Shown piece after piece: positions 57,525-64,000 of a stretch of 64,000 bases of DNA. A program made the translations under genes and the position numbers. Position 1 is the stretch's first letter; every line of letters begins with the position of its first letter. The DNA lies in NCBI RefSeq assembly GCF_015101885.1, contig NZ_CP062941.1, positions 1,550,001 to 1,614,000 of the forward strand. Direction: 5' to 3'. This DNA comes from Massilia litorea (GTDB lineage: Bacteria; Pseudomonadota; Gammaproteobacteria; Burkholderiales; Burkholderiaceae_D). The notes beneath the pieces were generated by a model. That model made no database searches. It was not told the origin of the DNA and saw only the letters and a list, made by a program, of their open reading frames with translations.

Positions 57525-57721
57525 GATTTTCCTGTCAGTTTTTTTCCAAGACGCGCGTTGTTGCGCCGACGAATCCGGCGCAATTGTTGCGGCGAGGCAA
57601 TTGTAGAGTCATCGCTCTAAATGTTGCAACAAGGAAAATATTATTGTGACAAAGGTATGGTGAAAAAATGACAGAGGGGAATCGGTAAAATTTCACGCGG
57701 CAATATCAAGGCAGGGCGAGT

Positions 57722-57796
57722 GGCGCGCTCGCCCTGCACTTCTACAGCATGAACCAGGCAGTGGCGACCACCGCCATCTGGCAGCGCCTCGTGTAA
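57722..57796 (+). pseudogene. metF 3' fragment (last 24 codons and stop)
   Basis: This reads GALALHFYSMNQAVATTAIW plus QRLV and a stop, against GAPGLHFYSMNQ... at the end of the intact metF (53913-53984). Only Pro-Gly have changed (to Leu-Ala). A 56-base stretch is identical to 53922-53977. There is no upstream reading frame or ribosome site, so it is a relic carried along by the duplication. Confidence 0.92.
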
Positions 57797-57830
57797 CACC
57801 GGGGTGTGGGCTGTACCGGTTCCGGTCGCC

Positions 57831-57855
57831 CTCGGGGCCACCGGAGCCGGCCTCT
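57831..57855. terminator. Diverged copy of the metF-end hairpin
   Basis: TCCGGTCGCC (57831-57840) pairs with GGCCACCGGA (57846-57855) with one C-C mismatch. Compared with unit 1, two base pairs have changed on both sides (A-T to G-C), keeping the stem. Confidence 0.45.
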
Positions 57856-57859
57856 TTTC

Positions 57860-58957
57860 TTAAAAGACCAAGTGGTAATGCAGCTGCAGCGAGCGCGCCT
57901 TCGTCTCGTCCAGCCTGCGCGCATCCGACTGCAGCATCAAACGGAAGTGTCCGGCCTCGACGCCGATGCCGGCGCTGTCGAAACGGGTTTCCAGATTGCC
58001 GTGCAGGGTCAGCCAGCCGACGCGCCGCGAGAACGACAGCGTCGGGATCGTCTCGCCGGCGTAGCGCGCGACGTGCACGCCCGCGCCCCAGTCCTGGTCA
58101 CGGTAATCCAACGCCACCGCGGTATAGCGCGGGATCCGGAAGTCGTGCGCGACCTGGCGTTTCCGGCCACTGAGCAGGGGCTGGTAATTGACGTGGCCGT
58201 TCGCGTCATACGAGCTGACGTTCGAGTTGAGCGTCTCGGTATTCACCGGCAGATTTTTCCAGCGCAGCCGGCTGGCGACGTCGTCGGCCTGCACCCGCAG
58301 CGTCCAGGCGGCGGCCAGCGGCAGCGTGGCCGCCAGCGACAGTCCCGCGCCGGACGCGCTCGGGTCCTGGCCCATGAATGGGTAGGTCATGCGGCTGTCG
58401 GTATCGGCGTGGCTGACCGAAAAACCGTAGGTGTCCGCCTGCGGCCAGCTCAATGTCCCGCGCACGCTGCGCTCGCGCAGCCGCTGTTTGCCGTAGACGG
58501 CGGCGCTGATGTCGATCGACGCCGTACGGCCGCCAATGCGCGGACCCTCGAAGCGGTGGCCGATGCGCAGTCCTTGCGCCCGCCAGGAAAAATAGCGAGC
58601 CTGCAGCGCGATGCTGGCAGGCGGCGTCGGCTTGCCTCTTTGCTGATAGAGATACAACGCGTCCAGGCTCGCGCGGTCGGTCTTCAAATACGCATCCTGG
58701 CGCAGTTCCAGCCCCAGGCACCAGCCGCCTTTTTCGACGCCGGCGGCGGCCCGGTTGCGCATGAGGGCGGTATTGCGGCCGGCGCGCGGCGAATAATCGG
58801 TCCAGGCGCCGTCGATCTGGTCGATCGGCACCGCATCGCTGGCCTGCCAGACGGAGATATCGGAGTACACGGTCCAGCCGTCCGCAGCCGGCGTGGCCTC
58901 CGTTTGGGCGCAGGCTGCGCCGCAGGCGAGGGCGCCACTCAACAGGATTGTTCGCAT
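57860..58957 (-). CDS. Predicted outer-membrane beta-barrel protein, copy 2
   Basis: A 365-residue paralogue of the gene at 54033-55130, with the same signal peptide pattern (LLSGALACGAACA), the same strand-rich sequence and a terminal Phe (LQLHYHLVF). Alignment is gap-free. Shared landmarks include DGWTVYSD, VPI, PRAGRNTALMR, SRMTYPFMG, SASGAGLSLAATLPL, ARYAGETIPT and RRVGWLTLH. The start at 58957 (MRTILLSG) lies 13 bases after a strong terminator and has no Shine-Dalgarno. The conserved length and absence of stops show selection on both copies. Function unknown. Confidence 0.75.
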   Translation of the reverse strand: MRTILLSGALACGAACAQTEATPAADGWTVYSDISVWQASDAVPIDQIDGAWTDYSPRAGRNTALMRNRAAAGVEKGGWCLGLELRQDAYLKTDRASLDALYLYQQRGKPTPPASIALQARYFSWRAQGLRIGHRFEGPRIGGRTASIDISAAVYGKQRLRERSVRGTLSWPQADTYGFSVSHADTDSRMTYPFMGQDPSASGAGLSLAATLPLAAAWTLRVQADDVASRLRWKNLPVNTETLNSNVSSYDANGHVNYQPLLSGRKRQVAHDFRIPRYTAVALDYRDQDWGAGVHVARYAGETIPTLSFSRRVGWLTLHGNLETRFDSAGIGVEAGHFRLMLQSDARRLDETKARSLQLHYHLVF

Positions 58958-58970
58958 GGTGGAGAAGAGT

Positions 58971-58999
58971 AAAAAAAGCCTGGCGCGTCGCGCCAGGCT
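58971..58999 (-). terminator. Intrinsic terminator between lipoprotein 2 and barrel gene 2
   Basis: A GC-rich stem (AGCCTGGCG at 58977-58985 with its complement at 58991-58999) is followed on the minus strand by seven T residues. It is the stronger of the two equivalent terminators and again lies directly in front of the barrel start. Confidence 0.88.
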
Positions 59000-59020
59000 T
59001 GTGGGGACGATGCGTCCGGA

Positions 59021-61348
59021 TTACTTCACTGACTCAGTGCTGCCGTCGCTATACGTAATCAAACCTTTCGCCAGGTCCAGCTGGGCGGTGACGGCGCCGT
59101 CCTTGGTGACCTGCACCGGAACCGCGGTGCCGGTGAACGAGAAGGCGACGCCGTCAGCGCTCGACACCTTCACCAGCGGATAACGCTCACCCGTCCTGGC
59201 GGTCACGCTCGCATTGATGACCGAGCTGCCGTCGCGGTACTGCGCGCTGATGTCGGTCGTGTTCGGTGCGCTGCGGGTGGCGCCGACCGTCAGGCTCAGC
59301 GTTGGACGCGCCGGTACCGAGAGCGCGCCGCCGATCTCGATGGTGTCCGTGACGAAGTTGGTTGCCGACACGGCAGCGGCAGGGTCGAAGTCCGCGTAGC
59401 CGTTGCGGGCGAGGGCGACGCCGCCGCTGAAGACCGTGGCGTCGCCGTGATCGAGCCAGCCTTCGAACCATACCCGGGTCGGGATCCGGGTCAGTGCGCG
59501 CTTGTCGCTTTCGTATTGGGCCAGATGCAGGGTGCCGCCGACCGTGGTGGCGCCGATCGTGCCGCGCATGCCGAGTTGCAGCTCGTCGACGGCGGCGCGC
59601 CCGGCGCCGCCCGCGGGCAGGCGAACGCGCAGGAAGGAGCTGTTGTCGATCTCGACCGTGCGGACCAGTCCACCCGGAACGGCTGCGCTCACTGTCCCGC
59701 CGAAGCTGTACTGGGTGATGCCGTCGATATCCTCGTTGCGGGCGACATCGAGCGACCAGTCTTCGCCTTCGCCCTGGAAAATGCCTTGCTGCAGCCGGCC
59801 GGGCATGCGGCCCAGGATGGCAAACCCGGTGGCGGTCCGGCCGCTGCGCGCAAAGCGTATGTCGCCCGAGAAGCTGCCGCCCAATGGGGTACGGGCAGGA
59901 ATGCCCTGGGCCTGCGTGCCGTCGTAGGGCACCACGTTCTTCTCGTAGATGACGGTATAGGTGAACTCGCCCGTACTGTCCGGTTTGGGCTGCAGCGTGA
60001 TGGCGCGCGTTGCGTACACCATGTCGTTGTTCCCTACCCAGGTGCCGGGCAGGAAAGCTTCCTGGACGACGGTGCAGCTGATGGAGAGCGGGCTCGCCGT
60101 CATCAGGCAGTCGCCGTCGCCCTCCGCGAAACTGATCGAAGGGCGTTGCGGCCAGGTGTCCATGATGCGGTTGCGGGCGACAGTAAAATCTTCCGGCGCC
60201 ATCTCGCCGCTGCGGGCGCGGTCGAGGCGGTCGAGGGCGTCCAGGGTGAGCGCTGCAACGCCGCCGAGGTCGTTGCCGAAGGGCGCCATGGTGCCGCTCA
60301 GGTCAGCCTTGATGGCGTCCGCCGTCGAGCGGAACACATCGCCGTCGGCCAGGGCGTGCAGGTTGTTGCGCAGGCTGCCGAACAGCGCCTTGGTTGCGTC
60401 GAGTGGGGTGGTCCCGGTTGGCGGCGGTGGCGGCGGGGGCGTGACCGGGTCCGGAGCTGGCGGCGGCGTCACCGGGCCCGGAGGCGCTATCAGCACGGGA
60501 ACGCCCACCACCTTGTCCTTGCCGGTGCGGTTGATGTTCTTGTCCTCGGCGACTGCCTGGACGGCATCGCGCAACTGCGCAAGGCGGGCCGGATCGAGGG
60601 CGGGCTGGCCATCCTTGACGATCACCGACGACGCCAGCCAGCTCACCACGCAGGCGATACGCTCGGCAGCGCTGCTCTGCGCGCAACCGGCGCTGGCGCT
60701 ACTGCCCAGTTTCGAAATCGCGGCCAGCATCAGGCTCTGGTTCTTCTCCTCCTCGCTGGCGGCGGCGGCGGCGGCGCTGTTCGAATTGACCGGCTTGACC
60801 GTCTCGGGGTCGAAGCCGAGCAAGGTGCGCACGCGGGTTTTGGCTTGGGCGATGGCCTGCGGCGGCAGCTTGCCGTCGGCGGTCTCTGCCGTGCGCGCAA
60901 CCATTTCGCTGAGGGGCGACACGCTGCCCTGATAAGGGCCGGCGGCATTGCCGGCCAGCGTCACCACGCTGCGCAACTTCATGCTGGTGGGGAGGGCGAG
61001 ATCGGTGCCGCTCGCTTCGTCGGCCATCACGGCGCCTGGCGCCGCCACCACTTCGATCAGGAAATTCAGCACCGCTGCAGGAATCTGCAGTGTATAGGTG
61101 CCGTCCGGGCCCGTCGTCGCACTCGCCAGTGCCGCACCGCCGCGCGCGCCCTGCGCGTCGATGGCATACACGTTGACCCTGGCGCCCTTGATCAGGCCTT
61201 TGGCTGCGGTTCCCTGCACGGTGCGTTGGGCAACCGGCGCGTCGGGCACAGGCGCGCTGTAGCCGCCGCCTCCGCCGCCGCATCCGGCCAATGCCAACGC
61301 CAATACGAATACGCCCCTTTTGATTGCTGTTCCGGCAAATGTTTGCAT
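59021..61348 (-). CDS. Large outer-membrane lipoprotein, copy 2
   Basis: A 775-residue paralogue of the gene at 55191-57524. The lipobox Leu-Ala-Gly-Cys23 is at the same residue, followed by a longer Gly run. The regulatory-like domain (GLIKGARVNVYAIDAQG), the cysteine pair (AGCAQS...RIAC) and the second pair (CLMTASPLSISC) are kept; the middle and the region around 400-600 have diverged most. A Pro-rich stretch near residue 300 is specific to this copy. The end (GAVTAQLDLAKGLITYSDGS) closely matches copy 1. An AGGG ribosome site precedes the ATG. Confidence 0.75.
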   Translation of the reverse strand: MQTFAGTAIKRGVFVLALALAGCGGGGGGYSAPVPDAPVAQRTVQGTAAKGLIKGARVNVYAIDAQGARGGAALASATTGPDGTYTLQIPAAVLNFLIEVVAAPGAVMADEASGTDLALPTSMKLRSVVTLAGNAAGPYQGSVSPLSEMVARTAETADGKLPPQAIAQAKTRVRTLLGFDPETVKPVNSNSAAAAAASEEEKNQSLMLAAISKLGSSASAGCAQSSAAERIACVVSWLASSVIVKDGQPALDPARLAQLRDAVQAVAEDKNINRTGKDKVVGVPVLIAPPGPVTPPPAPDPVTPPPPPPPTGTTPLDATKALFGSLRNNLHALADGDVFRSTADAIKADLSGTMAPFGNDLGGVAALTLDALDRLDRARSGEMAPEDFTVARNRIMDTWPQRPSISFAEGDGDCLMTASPLSISCTVVQEAFLPGTWVGNNDMVYATRAITLQPKPDSTGEFTYTVIYEKNVVPYDGTQAQGIPARTPLGGSFSGDIRFARSGRTATGFAILGRMPGRLQQGIFQGEGEDWSLDVARNEDIDGITQYSFGGTVSAAVPGGLVRTVEIDNSSFLRVRLPAGGAGRAAVDELQLGMRGTIGATTVGGTLHLAQYESDKRALTRIPTRVWFEGWLDHGDATVFSGGVALARNGYADFDPAAAVSATNFVTDTIEIGGALSVPARPTLSLTVGATRSAPNTTDISAQYRDGSSVINASVTARTGERYPLVKVSSADGVAFSFTGTAVPVQVTKDGAVTAQLDLAKGLITYSDGSTESVK

Positions 61349-61533
61349 GGTGATCCCTGTTGGTTTCCACTTCCGCGTAACGCGGCCCTGATACCCGCAC
61401 TTATCTGTTGCAAAGATGCAAGTGTAGGGCGGGGACGGGCGGGATCGCCTTGGGGAAAATCAACAGGGAAGGGCAGGCTATGGTGGAAAAACGACAGGCC
61501 ATGCCGATCGGGCAGCGATGGCGAAGGCGCGCT
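61349..61533. other. Upstream region of lipoprotein 2
   Basis: 185 bases carrying the promoter region of the second lipoprotein-barrel pair and the trailing sequence of the cyclo-ligase gene. The block at 61479-61498 is shared with unit 1. No clear sigma-70 promoter can be assigned. Confidence 0.35.
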
Positions 61534-62334
61534 TCAAACCAGTTCCGTGTGCTCCGTAATCACCGTGTCGAGCGGGACATCGTGCTCATCCGCGGCGAAT
61601 TGCGCCTGCTGGCACGCGTATGCGATGCCCAGCGTGAACGGGTGCGGCGGCGCGGCCAGCGTGCGGTCATAAAAGCCGCCGCCATAGCCGAGCCGGTAAC
61701 CCTGTTCGTTGAAACCGAGGCAGGGCACGAGCAGCGCCGGCGGCCGCGCCACGGTGCGCAAGCCGGCCGGCACGGCGATGCCCATGGTGTCGACCTCCAT
61801 CGCCTCGCCCGGCGTCCAGGCGGCAAACGCGAGCGCGGCGTGGCGTTTGAGCACGACCGGCAGGGCCAGCGCCGCGCCTTCTTGCGCCAGCCGGGCATAG
61901 GTCTCGCTCAGATCCGGCTCTCCGCTCAGGGGCCAGTAGACGGCCAGCAGGGGCGGGCGCGTGCGGCGCCACCAGGCCAGCACCTGGTCCCCGATGCGGC
62001 GGTCGCGCTCACGCTTGCCGGCGCCGTCGAGGCTGGCGCGCTCGGCCTTCAGATGGCGGCGCAAGGCAGTCTTGGCCGCCTTGGCGTCCCCGCCCGCGTC
62101 GTCGGCTGCGGGTGCGGCAACCGCTGTTTGTTGTTTTGGCGCATCTTTTTGCGCGGCCGCGCAGGTCGCTTCGCGGGCAGGGTCGCAGGCCTGTTCCCCA
62201 CTCGCGGCAGGGGCGCCGACAGCAGGCCGCTCCCCCCCATCGGGCCCCGTTACGGCAGGCTTGTGTGCTGGTCGCGCAATGGATGCGCATGGTATTCTTG
62301 ATTTGCCGGTCATGGTTCGATGAAGGGTTGTCAT
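61534..62334 (-). CDS. 5-formyltetrahydrofolate cyclo-ligase with an unusual N-terminal extension
   Basis: Converts 5-formyl-THF to 5,10-methenyl-THF. The catalytic part (about 86-266) has KTALRRHLKAERASL, the LAVYWPLSGEPDL strand, the FNEQGYRLGYGGGFYDRTL substrate loop and a final GIAYACQQ. Length is 266 against about 190-200 normally, because an about 85-residue Ala/Pro/Asp-rich extension with three cysteines precedes it. No alternative start codon exists between residue 8 and the domain, so the extension appears real. The ATG at 62334 lies two bases from the slt start on the other strand. Confidence 0.88.
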   Translation of the reverse strand: MTTLHRTMTGKSRIPCASIARPAHKPAVTGPDGGERPAVGAPAASGEQACDPAREATCAAAQKDAPKQQTAVAAPAADDAGGDAKAAKTALRRHLKAERASLDGAGKRERDRRIGDQVLAWWRRTRPPLLAVYWPLSGEPDLSETYARLAQEGAALALPVVLKRHAALAFAAWTPGEAMEVDTMGIAVPAGLRTVARPPALLVPCLGFNEQGYRLGYGGGFYDRTLAAPPHPFTLGIAYACQQAQFAADEHDVPLDTVITEHTELV

Positions 62335-62336
62335 TC

Positions 62337-64000
62337 GTGTTTTTGCTTCCGAAGAATTTCTTAGCCGGCGCCGTCCTTGCCGCAGCCAGTGCCTCCGTCC
62401 TGGCCGAGGCGCCCCCGGCGACTGTGCCCACGGTGCCGCCGGTACCGGGCGCCACCAGCGTTCCTGCGGCGCCGGGCGCTGCGCCCGTCAACGAGGTTTC
62501 GCGCGCCGAGGACGACACTTTCCTGTTGCTGCGCGAAGCGGCGCGCCAGAACGACAGCGCGCGCGCCAATGCGCTCGCGTCGCGCCTGCCCAACTACGTA
62601 CTGGCTTCCTACGTCGACTATTATCGTCTCAAACCGCGCCTGCGCGAGGCGAGCGCGGACGAAATCCGCGCCGTCCTGCTGCGCCACCAGGGCACGGCGG
62701 TCGCCGACCGCCTGCGCACCGACTGGCTGCTCGAACTCGGGCGTGCGCGCGACTGGAACAATTTTGACCGGGAATTGGCGCAAGCGGCGCGCAGCGACGA
62801 CGTACAGGTACGCTGCTACGCCTTGCTGGCGCGCGCCGCGCACGGCGAACGGGTGGTCGACGAAGCGCGCACCTTGCTGGTCAATCCGCCGGCCTATGGC
62901 GAAGGCTGCGCGGCCCTGATGGCGCAACTGGCGCAGACCGGCCAGTTGAGCCAGGACGAACTGCTGGCGCAACTGCGCCTGGCGGGAGAGATGACGGCCA
63001 CCGGCCCCTCGCGCCGCATCGCGCAGCTGGTGGGCGCGTCCGACACGCGCGCCGCGCAAGCGGTCGACGTGCCGGCGGTGGCCATGGCGCGCGGCATCGG
63101 CACCACCCGCGCCGAGCACGAAATCTACCTGGTCGCCCTGGGCCGCATGGCGAGAACGAGCCTGAAACTGGCCACCGTCGCCCTCGACAAGAACAGCAGC
63201 AAGCTGAGTAGCGAGGAGCGTGCGATCGGCTGGGCGAACGTGGCGCTGGCCGCCTCGCTCGTGCTGGCGCCGGAAGCCTACGAGTACTGGCAGCGTGCCG
63301 AAGGCGCGCCCCTGACCAATTTTCAGCGCGAATGGAAAGCCCGCATCGCCCTGCGCCGCGGCGACTGGAAGCAGGTCGCCGCCACCATCGACGCCATGCC
63401 TTCTCCCTTGCGCGACGAGTCCGGCTGGGTCTACTGGCTGGGCCGCGCCTACGCCCAGCAGGGCCGGCGCGAGGATGCCGACGCCCTGTACCGCCGCATC
63501 GCCACCCAGAACAATTTTTATGGCCAGCTGGCGATGGAGGAGCTGGGAGAACTGGTGACGATTCCGCCGAGCGCGGCGCCGGTCACGCCCTTCGAGGTCA
63601 ACCAGGTGGCGCAGTTGCCGGCCGTGCGCCAGGCGATGAAATTCTATGAACTGCGCCTGCGTCCGGAAGGCAACCGCGAATGGAACTGGGCGACGCGTTC
63701 GATGAACGAGCGCCAGCTGCTCGCCGCGGCCGAGTATGCGCGCCGCAACGACCTGCTCGACCGCATGGTCGAGACTTCGCTGCGCACCAGGACCGAACTC
63801 GACTACAACCAGCGCTTCCCGGCGCCGCACAACGAGATCCTGCAGCCGACCGCGAAAAACCTGTCGCTCGACACCGCCTGGGTCTACGGCCTGATCCGCC
63901 AGGAATCGCGTTTCATCAGCGACGCCCGCTCGGGTGTCGGCGCCTCCGGCCTGATGCAGGTGATGCCGGCCACCGGCAAATGGGTGGCGGCCAAGATCGG
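62337..64000 (+). CDS. slt: Soluble lytic murein transglycosylase (Slt70-like), 3' end cut by the window
   Basis: Cleaves peptidoglycan to 1,6-anhydro products in the periplasm. The GTG at 62337 (start reading FLLPKNFLAGAVLA) has AAGGG nine bases upstream and opens a signal peptide of about 22 residues. The long helical superhelix (about 50-480) is followed by the catalytic domain start: VYGLIRQESRF with the catalytic glutamate and GASGLMQVMPATG. 554 codons are visible, and the rest lies beyond the window. It is head to head with the cyclo-ligase gene. Confidence 0.93.
   Translation, partial: MFLLPKNFLAGAVLAAASASVLAEAPPATVPTVPPVPGATSVPAAPGAAPVNEVSRAEDDTFLLLREAARQNDSARANALASRLPNYVLASYVDYYRLKPRLREASADEIRAVLLRHQGTAVADRLRTDWLLELGRARDWNNFDRELAQAARSDDVQVRCYALLARAAHGERVVDEARTLLVNPPAYGEGCAALMAQLAQTGQLSQDELLAQLRLAGEMTATGPSRRIAQLVGASDTRAAQAVDVPAVAMARGIGTTRAEHEIYLVALGRMARTSLKLATVALDKNSSKLSSEERAIGWANVALAASLVLAPEAYEYWQRAEGAPLTNFQREWKARIALRRGDWKQVAATIDAMPSPLRDESGWVYWLGRAYAQQGRREDADALYRRIATQNNFYGQLAMEELGELVTIPPSAAPVTPFEVNQVAQLPAVRQAMKFYELRLRPEGNREWNWATRSMNERQLLAAAEYARRNDLLDRMVETSLRTRTELDYNQRFPAPHNEILQPTAKNLSLDTAWVYGLIRQESRFISDARSGVGASGLMQVMPATGKWVAAKI

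Larger units (their letters stand above)
53903..57708. repeat. Tandem duplication, unit 1 (metF 3' end, hairpin, barrel gene, terminator, lipoprotein gene)
   Basis: Unit 1 of two direct, diverged copies. The boundaries are approximate: it begins in the metF 3' end (an identical 56-base run at 53922-53977 matches 57734-57789) and extends beyond the lipoprotein start to at least 57674, where a 20-base block (57655-57674) matches 61479-61498. Both blocks lie exactly 131 bases upstream of their lipoprotein start codons. Confidence 0.85.
57709..61510. repeat. Tandem duplication, unit 2
   Basis: The second copy of the unit, starting with the metF remnant and ending beyond the second lipoprotein start (similarity is readable to at least 61498). 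The direction and gene order are the same as in unit 1. The ends are approximate because of divergence. Confidence 0.85.

Noticed and set aside
55239..57620. 793-codon rightward frame antisense to lipoprotein 1 (and a similar one at 59447-61672 over lipoprotein 2)
   Set aside because: Both are mirror frames of the lipoprotein genes. The lipoprotein frames have signal peptides, ribosome sites and paralogy at protein level.

Overview
The window is high-GC chromosomal DNA from a beta-proteobacterium. Gene content and order point to Burkholderiales, most likely Oxalobacteraceae (Massilia/Telluria/Duganella-like): petABC beside sspAB; secB-grxC-rhodanese-gpmA-envC-ctpA-moeB; a DksA with a single zinc-finger cysteine; and an S-adenosylhomocysteine (SAH) riboswitch in front of ahcY. 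The placement is inferred from content; no search was run. Most of the window is core genome, densely packed and often overlapping by 1-4 bases. No prophage, insertion sequence or CRISPR array was seen.

Layout. 1-5742: a partial DUF2807 gene and a complete urease operon read leftward (ureDABCEFG plus a 68-residue membrane protein). 6089-7147: a lower-GC gene for an OmpA-like-domain protein without a signal peptide. 7312-11634: tRNA-Thr, sspB, sspA and the cytochrome bc1 operon (petABC), all leftward. 11908-14636: mscL, a membrane-anchored HtrA-type protease, a DUF2461 protein and a cupin. 14688-17669: gpsA, an SH3 protein, secB, grxC and a rhodanese, leftward. 17799-22289: gpmA, envC, ctpA and moeB/thiF, rightward. 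22403-33664: a twelve-gene type II secretion operon in the order G-H-I-J-K-L-M-N-D-E-F-C. 33698-36278: an XRE-type regulator divergent from a metzincin-like zinc protease. 36340-43486: a small basic protein, hslUV, a STAS-domain protein, dksA, a COG0523 metal GTPase, xerC and DUF484, leftward. 43636-46888: a porin and a Sel1-repeat protein. 46932-53984: dapF and two LpxL-type acyltransferases leftward, then metK, ahcY (with SAH riboswitch), a small membrane protein and metF rightward, which form an activated-methyl-cycle cluster. 54033-61348: two tandem copies of a lipoprotein plus outer-membrane beta-barrel pair. 61534-64000: 5-formyltetrahydrofolate cyclo-ligase and the 5' part of slt, head to head.

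The strongest candidate for something undescribed is the duplicated pair at 54-61.5 kb. Each roughly 3.8 kb unit holds a large lipoprotein gene (775-777 residues), an intrinsic terminator, and a 365-residue beta-barrel gene with no visible Shine-Dalgarno. The second unit still carries the last 24 codons and stop of metF as a fossil (57722-57796), which shows that the unit arose by tandem duplication starting inside metF. Both partners have been kept intact while diverging, so both pairs are probably functional. Other points of interest are the signal-less metzincin beside an XRE regulator, the OmpA-domain protein without an export signal, a tRNA-Thr with two stem mismatches, and a hairpin-rich stretch between metK and the ahcY riboswitch.
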